A DNA stretch of 43,536 bases. It comes from Alphaproteobacteria bacterium UBA1303 (lineage in GTDB: Bacteria > Pseudomonadota > Alphaproteobacteria > Micropepsales > Micropepsaceae). The stretch lies in assembly GCA_002307315.1 (NCBI GenBank), contig DBTZ01000049.1, positions 159,687-203,222 of the forward strand. Direction: 5' to 3'. The stretch's first letter is position 1, and the number at the start of each line of letters is the position of its first letter. The position numbers and the translations under genes were made by a program. Shown piece after piece: positions 1 to 7,327 of the stretch. The notes beneath the pieces are model-generated. The model worked only from the letters and a program-made list of their open reading frames with translations. It did no database searches and was not told the DNA's origin.

Positions 1-2
1 GG

Positions 3-24
3 ATGGCCCGCATTTGCGGGCCAT
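3..24. repeat. Palindromic repeat, family A (copy 1)
   Basis: Perfect hairpin with arms ATGGCCCGCA and TGCGGGCCAT around a TT loop. The same core recurs as a longer perfect palindrome at 7009-7036 and as a partial copy at 41208-41225. It lies in non-coding sequence at the window edge, as expected of a dispersed REP-like element. The remainder of 25-216 holds no convincing gene, only repeat family B. Confidence 0.8.
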
Positions 25-67
25 GACAGTGCGGGTTTGTGGCAGCAACGCAGCCCACCATCCCCAT

Positions 68-122
68 CATTCCCGGCGAGCACTGCATGCAATGCAAGCC
101 GTGCGAGGGAAGGGAAAACAGG
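68..122. repeat. Dispersed repeat, family B (short copy)
   Basis: The segment begins CATTCCCGGCGAG and ends with GCGAGGGAAGGGAAAACAGG. The same two blocks, in the same order, open the 141-bp palindromic element at 37889-38029. Here only the left half is present. Between the blocks lies a small palindrome (GCATGCAATGC). Confidence 0.7.
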
Positions 123-216
123 GCGATCCGCCCGGCGGGACGAAAAAACCGTAGACCGTATTTCAAGCGGCGCTCGCCCGTGCGGGCTGCATTTGCACTC
201 GGTTGTTCCGGCGGCT

Positions 217-753
217 CTATTTTTCCGGCTTGTGCTCGGACAGCGAGGCGACCCAGTCCATCAGCGCAAACAGTAAGCCCGAAAACAGGAACGTGACGTG
301 CAGGCCGACCAGCCAGGCCAGCGTGCGCGAATCCATGGTGGGATCGTGCTGGGTCAACCGCATGAAGGCACGCAGCAGCGAAATCACCGAAATCGCCACG
401 ATCGAGCCGATCAACTTCATCTTGAGGCCGGAGAAATCGAGCGTTCCCATCCAGCTCGGCCGGTCTTCGGAATCCCCGGTGTCGATCTTGGAAACGAAAT
501 TCTCGTAGCCCGAGAAAATCACGATGATGACCAGATTGCCGGCCAGCGACAGATCGATCAGCGACAGCACCGCCAGAATGACGGTTTCGGCGTCCAGGCT
601 GAAATGTTCGACGTATTCGTAGATCTCGTGAAAGAAGGTGGCGAGCAGCAGCAGCAGCGCCAGCACCAATCCGAGATAGAACGGCGCGATCAACCAGCGC
701 GCCTGAAACAGCAGGGTTTCGAGAATATGTTCGAGAGCTAGACGGCGGCGCAT
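217..753 (-). CDS. yqhA: UPF0114 / YqhA family membrane protein
   Basis: The 178-aa product matches the YqhA (UPF0114, TIGR00645) family over its whole length. Visible family segments are the N-terminal 'RWLIAPFYLGL', the 'LSLIDLSLAGNLVIIVIFSGYENFVS' block (residues about 63-89) and 'VAISVISLLRAFM' (about 118-130). Four hydrophobic stretches predict an integral inner-membrane protein with a long loop after the third block. The family has no established biochemical function. It lies 15 nt downstream of the DUF3297 gene on the same strand, so the two are probably cotranscribed. Confidence 0.9.
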   Translation of the reverse strand: MRRRLALEHILETLLFQARWLIAPFYLGLVLALLLLLATFFHEIYEYVEHFSLDAETVILAVLSLIDLSLAGNLVIIVIFSGYENFVSKIDTGDSEDRPSWMGTLDFSGLKMKLIGSIVAISVISLLRAFMRLTQHDPTMDSRTLAWLVGLHVTFLFSGLLFALMDWVASLSEHKPEK

Positions 754-768
754 GTTCGATTCCGTATT

Positions 769-1017
769 TTAAGTTTGCGGCGGTTCTTTGAGGAACGGTT
801 CGACCTTGCCCTTCAGCTTCACCGTCATCGGCCGGCCGCGGCGATCGAGGCTTTTTCCCGCCACCACCCGAATCCAGCCTTCGCTGACGCAATATTCTTC
901 GACGTTGGTCTTCTCGCTGCCGTTGAACATGATGCCGATGCCGCGCTCCAACAACTTCTCGTCGTAATGGGGACTGTCGGGATCGGCGCACAAACGGTCG
1001 GGCAGCGTTTCGGTCAT
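769..1017 (-). CDS. DUF3297 family protein
   Basis: Small (82 aa) soluble protein carrying the DUF3297 signature: 'LPDRLCADPDSPHYDE', 'RGIGIMFNG', 'KTNVEEYCVSEGWIRV' and a C-terminal 'KLKGKVEPF'. Function is unknown for the family, which is common in Proteobacteria. I chose the start at 1017 because the family normally begins one or two residues before 'TLPDRL'. An in-frame ATG at 1053 would add 12 residues, and neither start has a clear ribosome binding site. Probable first gene of a two-gene unit with yqhA. Confidence 0.85.
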   Translation of the reverse strand: MTETLPDRLCADPDSPHYDEKLLERGIGIMFNGSEKTNVEEYCVSEGWIRVVAGKSLDRRGRPMTVKLKGKVEPFLKEPPQT

Positions 1018-1150
1018 GGCGGCTTCGTCAAATTGGGTTTCACGCAACGTCATAGGCGATTATGCGACCGGTTCCAAGCCGGCGTCGAGGGTTTTAACGG
1101 CGGCAGCCGCCGTTCATCGGCCGTTCACACCGACTTTGCAAAAAAACGCG

Positions 1151-1189
1151 ACGCCTGCCATCTTCGCCGGCGAAAACGCCGGCAGGCGT
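1151..1189. repeat. Inverted repeat upstream of secreted-protein gene
   Basis: ACGCCTGCC (1151-1159) pairs with GGCAGGCGT (1181-1189), and the interior carries a second nested stem around CCGGCG/CGCCGG. It lies 30 nt upstream of the start at 1219. There is no proper T-run, so it may be a 5'-UTR hairpin or a weak terminator for something upstream. Confidence 0.5.
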
Positions 1190-1218
1190 TTCAGTTTATT
1201 GGAGCAAAGGAACACGTC

Positions 1219-2070
1219 ATGAAGCATGCAAGAATAGTGGCGGCCGCGACTGCGGCCTGCTTGGGGGTTCTCGCGCCGGCTTTGGCCGATTACGTGCGCA
1301 TCGGAAGCGTCGATGTCGGAAACCGTCCGGATTTCGATACCGCCTATTCGCGTTTCGGCGGACGGGTCGAGTCGCTGCGGCTGGTCGCCGATCGCAGCGA
1401 CGTTTTTTGCCGTTCGATCACCGTCCGCTATGCCAACGGCGACACCGACAACGTTTTTTCCGGCCGCCTGCCCGCAGGGCAGCCGGTTGCCGTCGATGTG
1501 CGCGGACGGGCGAAACCGGTGGCGGAGGTTCACTTCGACTGCCGTGCCGAAGCAAGGCGCGGCGGCGTCATTTACGTCGATGCCGAGATCGGCCGCTATC
1601 GCGACGAATGGCGAAAGGATCGCGACTGGCACGGCCGCTGGTCAAACCTGTTCGGCGGCGATGCCATGCCGCCGCCCCCGCCGCCGCGGTCGATGAACGA
1701 TCGCGACAACGATATGCCGCCGCCCCCGCCGTCTCGGTCGATGGGCGATCGCGACGGCGGTTGGATCGTCATCGACCGGATCAGCTTCGAAGGTCGCAAC
1801 GACCGCGACAACACCTCCGCCGGCTGGCGCGGCCGAAGGATAGACAGCATCGCCCTGCGCCCGCTCGGCACCACAGCACGCTGCAACAAGGTCGCCGCCA
1901 CCTTTCGGAACGGCCAACGCGTCACATTGGCCACCGACCGCAAACTGGAACGCGACCGGATGACGGTGCTGGATCTGCCCGGCGATCAACGCGATCTCGA
2001 TCAAATCTACATGCGTTGTCATGCCTTCGGCGACGGACGGGTGACGATCGAAATCCTCGGCCGAAAATAG
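1219..2070 (+). CDS. Secreted protein with two related domains and Pro-rich linker
   Basis: The 283-aa product has a clear Sec signal peptide (basic N-terminus, hydrophobic core, cleavage near 'APALA-D'). Two similar domains follow, residues about 24-120 and 170-283. Each starts with an 'I..V...R.D' strand, continues with 'G.R(V/I).S..L', a Cys, an 'A.(T/V).(Y/F).NG' strand and a late Cys near '(D/R)C(R/H)A'. They are joined by a linker with two runs of proline (PPPPPPRSM and PPPPPSRSM) amid Asp/Arg-rich sequence. This looks like an internal duplication of a beta-rich DUF2541-like domain; that family name is a guess. The start is fixed by AAAGGA 6-7 nt upstream of ATG 1219. Probably periplasmic or surface-exposed; no function assigned. 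Confidence 0.8.
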   Translation: MKHARIVAAATAACLGVLAPALADYVRIGSVDVGNRPDFDTAYSRFGGRVESLRLVADRSDVFCRSITVRYANGDTDNVFSGRLPAGQPVAVDVRGRAKPVAEVHFDCRAEARRGGVIYVDAEIGRYRDEWRKDRDWHGRWSNLFGGDAMPPPPPPRSMNDRDNDMPPPPPSRSMGDRDGGWIVIDRISFEGRNDRDNTSAGWRGRRIDSIALRPLGTTARCNKVAATFRNGQRVTLATDRKLERDRMTVLDLPGDQRDLDQIYMRCHAFGDGRVTIEILGRK

Positions 2071-2082
2071 AGCGCTTCGTCG

Positions 2083-2121
2083 AAAAGACCGGCCGTCTTC
2101 GCAAAAGGCGGCCGGTTCTTT
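2083..2121. terminator. Bidirectional rho-independent terminator
   Basis: ACCGGCCG (2088-2095) pairs with CGGCCGGT (2109-2116), flanked by AAAAG on the left and TCTTTC on the right. It sits between convergent genes ending at 2070 and 2160, so it can serve both. Confidence 0.7.
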
Positions 2122-2159
2122 CATACGTGTACGAATGAATAACCTTGCCCCGGCCGCCG

Positions 2160-3812
2160 TTACATCGGCCGGCGCAAGGTCAGCTTGACGGTCGGCCCCG
2201 GCGCGGGATGTTCGACCACGCTGGGGATCTCCCGGCTTATCCGCGATTCGCGATAGACGTAATCCGTCGTCCCTTGGGTACCGACCAATCCGTCCATCGC
2301 CAGGCGCAATTCGTAAGGCCCCGGCACATAGGCGAAATAGGCCCCGATCCGGCCGTTGGCGGCAACCTCGGAGACCTGCTTGGTCTGATAGGAAACCTGC
2401 GAATCTTCGATTTCGCCGCTGAGACCCATCAGCATCATCTGGCGCGGCAGCTTGCGTTCCAATTTCAGCGTCAGCTTGGCCGGCACCTCGCCCGAGGCGC
2501 GCCGGTATTCGCCGGAAAGCGGATCGCGCACCCGCGATTCCCGCCATTCGGCGTTGCCGATCAGCGAGGTATCGGTGAAGCCGAGGCCGTGCAGCGGCAG
2601 CGACAGGCTGATGTTGGCCTCATCCTTGGTTTCGAGCGGCGTTGAAACCGGCGCCTGGGTTCCGCTGCGGGCAAAGTCGTATTCGGTCACCGACCCGTCG
2701 TAAGACGACGTATAGGCCGCCGTCACGTCGGCCGGTCCGATTTTGCCTTTGATCTTGGTCTTGAACTGCCAGGCGTAATCGGGCTTCACCGGCACCTTTT
2801 CGTTGACCAGTGCGGTGCTGGCATAGGCGACGTAGGCGCCGGTGTTGTAGGTCGCCGGCGTGCGCTCCAGGCTGGCGGATACTTGCGTTTCGCTACTCAG
2901 ATCGAGCGTCATCGCCGCATGCGGCTCCATGCTGCGCACGGTATCGCTTTTGACGTTCTTCGCCCGCCAAGCTATGGCGGTCGACCGTTCGCGCGTACCG
3001 GCATCGAGAGAAATCCACGGCAGCGGCTTCCAGGCGGCATTGGCGAAGACTTCCTGCCCTTGGGTCTCGACGATGCTGGCGATTTCCGCGCTGCGGCTTT
3101 CCGCAGTGCTGTCTTTGGCGACTTCCTCGCTGCCCGCCGCGCCGAATTCAAGCGAAACGCCGCTTAGCGGTGCAACGTTCGCCGTGAAATTGGCGGTGTC
3201 CTTGCCGCTGCTGAGCACATGCGGCTTGCCGCCGGAAACGCCGATGCTGGAAGGATCGCGATAGGTCAGCGAAAAATCGCTGGCGCCGGTCAACGCCATC
3301 TCGGTCTTGGGTACGCCGCTCCATTTCATGTTCACGGCCAGCCCGCGCCGATGCCAAACATCGGCCTTGTCGGTATCCTTGCCGATGCCGGCCGACAGCG
3401 CCGCATCCATCGACAGATCGGGCAGATCGAGCTTCAGCTTCGCCGTCTCGGCCAAGGCGCGCGCTTCGCTTTTGGACTGGGCGACCCCAAGCGAAACCGC
3501 CCGTCCGCGGATATCCGCGGACGCCCGGCTTACGGCACCCTTCGCCGGCTTGACCGGGTTCAGCGGCTTGACCGTCACCTTGGGCGACAGCCACCGGCTC
3601 CAGGAAAAGGCGTAAGGCTGCAGCGCCAGAACGCCGGATAGGTTCGCCGCCGCATCCAGCGTTTCGGCCGCAGCAAGCCAAGCCGGCGGCGCATCGTCGG
3701 GCGCCGGCTCTGCCGCCAATGCGGAAACCGCAAGAAAACCGGTTAACCCAACCAACCACGCCCTGCCGAAACGCATGCACCGAACCCAGGATTTCTTTGA
3801 CCTTTTCAGCAT
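2160..3812 (-). CDS. Large exported protein, possible outer-membrane beta-barrel
   Basis: The 550-aa product begins with a signal peptide (hydrophobic 'WLVGLTGFLAVSALAA', residues about 19-34). It continues as alternating Thr/Ser/aromatic-rich segments typical of long beta-strands, for example 'ISLDAGTRERSTAIAW' and 'GPYELRLAMDGLVG'. Residues 40-100 look like a periplasmic linker and mention no known domain. I do not recognise a family. The barrel call is inferred from strand-like periodicity, lack of Cys after the leader, and the C-terminal 'TVKLTLRRPM', which does not end in Phe as many barrels do. A downstream Met at residue 13 is an alternative start; no strong ribosome binding site decides. 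Convergent with the gene ending at 2070. Confidence 0.75.
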   Translation of the reverse strand: MLKRSKKSWVRCMRFGRAWLVGLTGFLAVSALAAEPAPDDAPPAWLAAAETLDAAANLSGVLALQPYAFSWSRWLSPKVTVKPLNPVKPAKGAVSRASADIRGRAVSLGVAQSKSEARALAETAKLKLDLPDLSMDAALSAGIGKDTDKADVWHRRGLAVNMKWSGVPKTEMALTGASDFSLTYRDPSSIGVSGGKPHVLSSGKDTANFTANVAPLSGVSLEFGAAGSEEVAKDSTAESRSAEIASIVETQGQEVFANAAWKPLPWISLDAGTRERSTAIAWRAKNVKSDTVRSMEPHAAMTLDLSSETQVSASLERTPATYNTGAYVAYASTALVNEKVPVKPDYAWQFKTKIKGKIGPADVTAAYTSSYDGSVTEYDFARSGTQAPVSTPLETKDEANISLSLPLHGLGFTDTSLIGNAEWRESRVRDPLSGEYRRASGEVPAKLTLKLERKLPRQMMLMGLSGEIEDSQVSYQTKQVSEVAANGRIGAYFAYVPGPYELRLAMDGLVGTQGTTDYVYRESRISREIPSVVEHPAPGPTVKLTLRRPM

Positions 3813-3971
3813 AACCTAATGAAAGAAATATGCAAAACGCAACTTCGTGAAATTTCCGTACGGAGGAATGGATTTGCCGGCATCCCGGCGTTTTCCGCGG
3901 AAACAAGGGCGGTCTTGTTCTGCACACAATCGCGGCATATGGAGTGTGCAGAGGATAGGAGCCTCTTTCGA

Positions 3972-4109
3972 ATGCCAAAATTACCCAGTATGTCCGCTGC
4001 CGCAGTTTTGAAGCGGAAAGCCATGCAGGCGGCCCAGCAAGCAGAGAAGGCAAAAGAGCCGACTCCTCCGCCTGTCGCCAAAGTGCGTATCGCCAAAAGA
4101 AGAAGCTAA
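3972..4109 (+). CDS. Possible small basic protein
   Basis: A 45-aa ORF rich in Ala, Lys and Pro ('AAAVLKRKAMQAAQQAEKAK', then 'TPPPVAKVRIAKRR'). AGGAG lies about 10 nt upstream of the ATG at 3972. It fills part of the otherwise empty 3813-4210 gap. A longer in-frame ATG at 3819 would add unrelated, non-protein-like sequence. No family recognised. It could be a genuine small helical basic protein or chance. Confidence 0.35.
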   Translation: MPKLPSMSAAAVLKRKAMQAAQQAEKAKEPTPPPVAKVRIAKRRS

Positions 4110-4210
4110 ATCCCTTAACCTCGCATCCATGTCACCGGCGGGCCGACGCGCGCGCAACGGCGAGCAACCGGGGGGACACACCCGGCGCCCGCCATTGCAC
4201 GGCAGTCGTC

Positions 4211-4960
4211 TTAGCTTTGCGACATCAGCGCGAACACGCCCCACCCGAGATATTCGCGGGTGAAGGCGGCATAGCGTTCGGCCGCCGCGGTCAGTTCGGA
4301 TCGAACCTCGTTCGCGAAGGCATCGTCGGGATGGACTTCGAGCCACCGGCGCATGGTTAGCCACTTGGCGGCCTCGTAGCGGTCCCAACTGTCTTGGTCG
4401 GCCAGAACCATTTCCACGACGTCGGTGTTGAGGTTGCCGAACGAGGCGAGCAGATCCGGCAGCGGAAGAAAGTCCGCGATGGCATCGGCGCGGCATCCCC
4501 GGGCGATATCTTCGGTCGGCGGTAAACGCCGCCAGTACGGCTCGCCGATCAGGATGATCCCGCCGGGGCGCAGACTCTTGGCCAGCAGCGCAATGGTGCC
4601 GGCGACGCCGCCGCCGATCCAGGTGGCGCCGACGCAGGCCGCCACACCCACACTTTCGTCGGCAACGAAGCCTACGGCGTCGGCATGGATGAATTCGACC
4701 CGATCGGCGACGCCCAGCTCGTCGGCGCGGCGTTTGGCGTGTTCGGTGAACAACGGACTCATGTCGACCCCGGTGCCGGCGATGCCGTAATCGCGGGCCC
4801 AGCTACACAGCATTTCGCCCGAACCGCTGCCGAGGTCGAGCACCCGGGTTCCCGGTTCCAGCCGCAACGCCGCGCCGAGCGCGGCGAGCTTTTCCGGGGT
4901 GAAGGGATTGTGGATGCGATGAGCGCTTTCGCTAACGGTGAAAATTCGTGGAATGTCCAC
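4211..4960 (-). CDS. Class I SAM-dependent methyltransferase
   Basis: The 249-aa protein has a Rossmann methyltransferase core: motif I 'VLDLGSGSGEML' (residues about 42-53), acidic motif II 'GTGVDMSP', 'VEFIHADA' (motif III region), and 'LRPGGIILIGEPYWRR' (motif IV/V). The C-terminus is helical and ends 'REYLGWGVFALMSQS'. The substrate cannot be read from sequence. The start is GTG at 4960 because AAAGGAG sits 8 nt upstream. Reading further upstream in frame would translate through a non-coding hairpin repeat at 5131-5157, so longer versions are artefacts. Confidence 0.9.
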   Translation of the reverse strand: MDIPRIFTVSESAHRIHNPFTPEKLAALGAALRLEPGTRVLDLGSGSGEMLCSWARDYGIAGTGVDMSPLFTEHAKRRADELGVADRVEFIHADAVGFVADESVGVAACVGATWIGGGVAGTIALLAKSLRPGGIILIGEPYWRRLPPTEDIARGCRADAIADFLPLPDLLASFGNLNTDVVEMVLADQDSWDRYEAAKWLTMRRWLEVHPDDAFANEVRSELTAAAERYAAFTREYLGWGVFALMSQS

Positions 4961-5130
4961 TGCGGTAACTCCTTTGTCGGTATGGGATGGCGCGTCGGTG
5001 CCGCCCGAATGGGGCGCGGCGATGCGGCCGGCGCGAGCCGGAACGTGCGACGCACGATGTTCGCGATGTGAGATGGTCATGGATGTCTCGGATGACAAAC
5101 GCAAAAAGACCCGGGTGGCCAGAGCAACGT

Positions 5131-5157
5131 GCGCAAAAGTAGGAACCGGTTTTGCGC
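5131..5157. repeat. Hairpin repeat, family C (copy 1)
   Basis: Arms GCGCAAAA (5131-5138) and TTTTGCGC (5150-5157) around a central GGAACC. The copy at 5387-5413 has the same arms and flanks (GAGCAACG before, AAAGTTG after), making about 45 bp shared. A more diverged member is at 13049-13093. The central ACCG.TTTTGCGC pattern is common in intergenic sequences of alphaproteobacteria. Confidence 0.8.
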
Positions 5158-5386
5158 GTAAAGTTGCGACCAACCAAAAGGACAGAGCGGCGCGCCGATT
5201 CCGTCCGAAGGCGCGGCGCTCTAGCACCCGGTTATTTCAAGATCGCGGCTCTCCAACGTTCAGAGAGCCTTGTCACACAAGCCCTGACATCCAATCTCCG
5301 TTGGGCGCGCCGCGGCAGATACCGCCGAGCGCCGACGCTCATATTACGAGCCAGCCTCCCTTGATGCAACCCGGCCGGAGCAACGA

Positions 5387-5413
5387 GCGCAAAAGTGGGA
5401 ACCGATTTTGCGC
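5387..5413. repeat. Hairpin repeat, family C (copy 2)
   Basis: Arms GCGCAAAA (5387-5394) and TTTTGCGC (5406-5413), nearly identical to the copy at 5131-5157 including flanks. It directly abuts the truncated transposase remnant that begins about 5441, so it may have been the insertion or recombination point. Confidence 0.8.
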
Positions 5414-5440
5414 GCAAAGTTGTGAAAAAAACAGCACCGT

Positions 5441-5694
5441 GCGCTCAATCGCTCGCTGCGCAAAATCATCAAAACTCGCGGCAGCATCCCCAACGACGAG
5501 GTGGCGATGAAGCTCTTTACCTCGCCATCGAAAATGCCGGTATGCACTGGCGCAGGACTATTGAATGGACCAATGCAATGGGCCAATTTGCCATCCAGTT
5601 TGGCGACCGATTTCCGAAAGCGCCTACCGCCAAGTTCCATCGGAACGGATGCTTCTGGTACGAACTGCCCGGCCATAATTCGAGGCATCAGTGA
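5441..5694 (+). pseudogene. IS256/Mutator-family transposase remnant, frameshifted
   Basis: One frame reads 'ALNRSLRKIIKTRGSIPNDE' from 5441. After a frameshift near 5517-5525 the next frame reads 'YLAIENAGMHWRRT', 'WTNAMGQFAIQFGDRFPKAP' and stops at 5694. Together these match the conserved C-terminus of IS256-family transposases (consensus order: SLN..RK.IKTRGSFP.DEA..KL.YLAL, W.....W..A...FAI.FGDR). The N-terminal three quarters, including the catalytic DDE region, is missing, and no terminal inverted repeats are visible. It is a dead fragment just upstream of a toxin-antitoxin operon. The rest of 5228-5763 holds repeat family C and no other gene. Confidence 0.8.
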
Positions 5695-5763
5695 AGTCAG
5701 CAGCGAAGTCTGACATAAGCCACAAGCGATTAATGCCACGAAATTTATGACGCACGGATCGCG

Positions 5764-6288
5764 TCAAAGTGCTGCCGCGATAGTGTCTATTGACAACCAG
5801 AGTGTGCGCACATCTGTCGGAAATCTTTTGAAATCATGAGCGACATAAAATGAAATTGCCTCGTCGTCTATTGCATGAACAATAGCGGCTCGCGCTCCAA
5901 CGGTTTTCGATACGAGAAGAACACGAGAGAGAGCGTCTTTGAGCATCCCCACCCCTATGTTTCGTCCCTGAAACTCTTTATCAACCGCTAATCGTCCTAT
6001 CACCATAACGGGCGTGGGATCCGGAAGATTGGCGCGCAATCCGCGTGGAGCGCCAGTGTGCCCCACGGCCCCGGTTGAAATGCAATAATATCCGATGACG
6101 ACGTTACTTTGGCACACAACATAGCAGCGCGCCGAACGTCCCTCGCGCTTCTCCGCCTTTGACCTAATCCAGTCGTTCAGGGACCCCTTTCCGCAATCGA
6201 AGCGGTTGACTTCGTGCTCTGGGGAAATGGGCACTGGCGCAGCGATGCCCTGTGCCAGTGCCATTGGGTGCGTTATTACTTCTCCCAT
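5764..6288 (-). CDS. TacT-type GNAT acetyltransferase toxin
   Basis: The 174-aa product is a GNAT fold protein of the type paired with DUF1778 antitoxins. Members known as TacT and AtaT acetylate the amino group of charged tRNAs and stop translation. Visible features are 'FDCGKGSLNDWI' near the N-terminus (residues about 30-41), 'GYYCISTGAV', the acetyl-CoA pyrophosphate loop 'QGRNIGVGML' (about 111-120) and a C-terminal 'SFYVAHDFKRFP' whose Tyr is at the position of the catalytic Tyr of the family. Its start overlaps the antitoxin gene by 13 nt, indicating translational coupling. Confidence 0.92.
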   Translation of the reverse strand: MGEVITHPMALAQGIAAPVPISPEHEVNRFDCGKGSLNDWIRSKAEKREGRSARCYVVCQSNVVIGYYCISTGAVGHTGAPRGLRANLPDPTPVMVIGRLAVDKEFQGRNIGVGMLKDALSRVLLVSKTVGARAAIVHAIDDEAISFYVAHDFKRFPTDVRTLWLSIDTIAAAL

Positions 6289-6587
6289 GGTGCCTTGCTC
6301 GTCATCAGGCGCTTGAGCCGCTCGCTGGGCGGTGGTGGATTATCAAGCACACTCAGGAACGCGTCGTATTGATCGCCTTCTAGACTGAAGAAACGTTGAT
6401 CCAAAAGAACATCGATAGCGTGACGCCGTGCGCTTTCGACAATGAAATCGGTCCTCGTTTTCCCCAGTACGCTCGCAGCATTATCGATCAAATCACGCCA
6501 GACTTTCGACACACGAACATTGATCGTTGTGTCTGACTTTTGACGGGTGAACGACGGCACCTTACTTCGGGCCGTTGCTACGTTCAT
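6276..6587 (-). CDS. DUF1778 (TacA-type) ribbon-helix-helix antitoxin
   Basis: The 103-aa protein has an N-terminal ribbon-helix-helix DNA-binding domain ('INVRVSKVWRDLIDNAASVL', 'KTRTDFIVESARRHA', residues about 22-56). Its C-terminal tail ('FFSLEGDQYDAFLSVLDNPP') is the part that normally wraps the partner toxin. This is the standard antitoxin for GNAT toxins, and it is expected to repress its own promoter together with the toxin. A good promoter with an overlapping inverted repeat lies upstream at 6652-6679. AT-rich flanks suggest acquisition by transfer. Confidence 0.92.
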   Translation of the reverse strand: MNVATARSKVPSFTRQKSDTTINVRVSKVWRDLIDNAASVLGKTRTDFIVESARRHAIDVLLDQRFFSLEGDQYDAFLSVLDNPPPPSERLKRLMTSKAPWEK

Positions 6588-6651
6588 TTGCTATTCTCCT
6601 TTTTTTCTACGTGTCGGCAACCCGCATTGGCTGACCAGCCCGCACACAGCT

Positions 6652-6679
6652 TATATACGTTGTGTATACAGAACGTCAA
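6652..6679 (-). promoter_or_regulatory. Promoter and candidate operator of the toxin-antitoxin operon
   Basis: On the minus strand, TTGACG (6674-6679) is followed after 16 nt by TATATA (6652-6657), close to the sigma-70 consensus and pointing at the antitoxin start at 6587. An inverted repeat TATAC-N5-GTATA (6654-6668) overlaps the -10 box and spacer, placed where a ribbon-helix-helix antitoxin would repress. Confidence 0.65.
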
Positions 6680-6789
6680 CAAGGTCAACAGACAGCCTGG
6701 GCATAATTTATATATGGATAATTTATTCATTATTTTCCGATGCGTTGTGCCAAAGGGTAAAACGAAGAAAATACGGTGCCTGAAGCAAT

Positions 6790-6955
6790 TCACCACCACC
6801 GACCGGTTCGGTTTTCATCCGCACCATGGGCGGGATCTTCATCGTCGTTTCCGCCCTGCCCGGTGCGTTCCGGTTCCCACCATTCGCCGCGCGCGGCGCA
6901 TTCGATCAGGTGTTCTTCCTGGGGCTCAAGGTCATTGGGATCGGCGGGGGGGCAT
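6790..6955 (-). pseudogene. Possible micro-gene broken in a C7 run
   Basis: From about 6946 down to the TGA at 6790-6792 one minus-strand frame reads a protein-like, acidic sequence including 'LEPQEEHLIECAARGEWWEP' and 'DDEDPAHGADEN', ending in Trp-Trp. The only nearby ATG (6955) is joined to it through a run of seven Cs (6946-6952). Removing one C would put the ATG in frame and give about 55 aa. It could be a decayed gene, a phase-variable tract or a base-calling error. The family is not recognised. The rest of 6588-7327 holds only the TA promoter, a palindrome and a hairpin. Confidence 0.3.
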
Positions 6956-7008
6956 GGCGGCGGGTGCGATATGTTTCTACCTTAACGATAGCCTCCAAAA
7001 ACCATAAT

Positions 7009-7036
7009 GTCATGGCCCGCATTTGCGGGCCATGAC
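7009..7036. repeat. Palindromic repeat, family A (copy 2, perfect 28 bp)
   Basis: GTCATGGCCCGCA and TGCGGGCCATGAC are perfect 13-nt inverted arms around TT. This is the longest copy of the family; others are at 3-24 and 41208-41225. Confidence 0.85.
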
Positions 7037-7238
7037 GCTTCTTTCTCAGCCGTCCCGCTTATCCGGGCCGCCTCAAACGCGCGTATATTTCGTGCCGGCC
7101 GGGTCTGCTTCCGACAAGACGGAAAACCGGCCAGAAGGAGGGATACCCCCCCCAAATGTGTGCAAACAACGATCAACCCGTTGGGGAATTGGTGAGGAAT
7201 GGGGGCTAGATATGGTGGGTATTGCCCCGGTGTCCCTG

Positions 7239-7263
7239 CCCGGGTTTCCGGCAAAAACCCGGG
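7239..7263. promoter_or_regulatory. Hairpin in the thrS leader
   Basis: CCCGGGTTT (7239-7247) pairs with AAACCCGGG (7255-7263) around a 7-nt loop, 65 nt upstream of the thrS start. A T8 run at about 7308-7315 lies too far downstream to make it a standard terminator. A role in control of thrS is possible, but nothing here proves it. Confidence 0.45.
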
Positions 7264-7327
7264 AAAAGCTTGACTTGGGCACTGTGGCAGGCAGATGGTC
7301 CCACGGCTTTTTTTTAGGAGAATCGCC

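Noticed and set aside
4961..5227. In-frame extension of the methyltransferase to an ATG at 5227.
   Set aside because: It would translate hairpin repeat C (5131-5157). The GTG at 4960 has a strong ribosome binding site and fits the family start.
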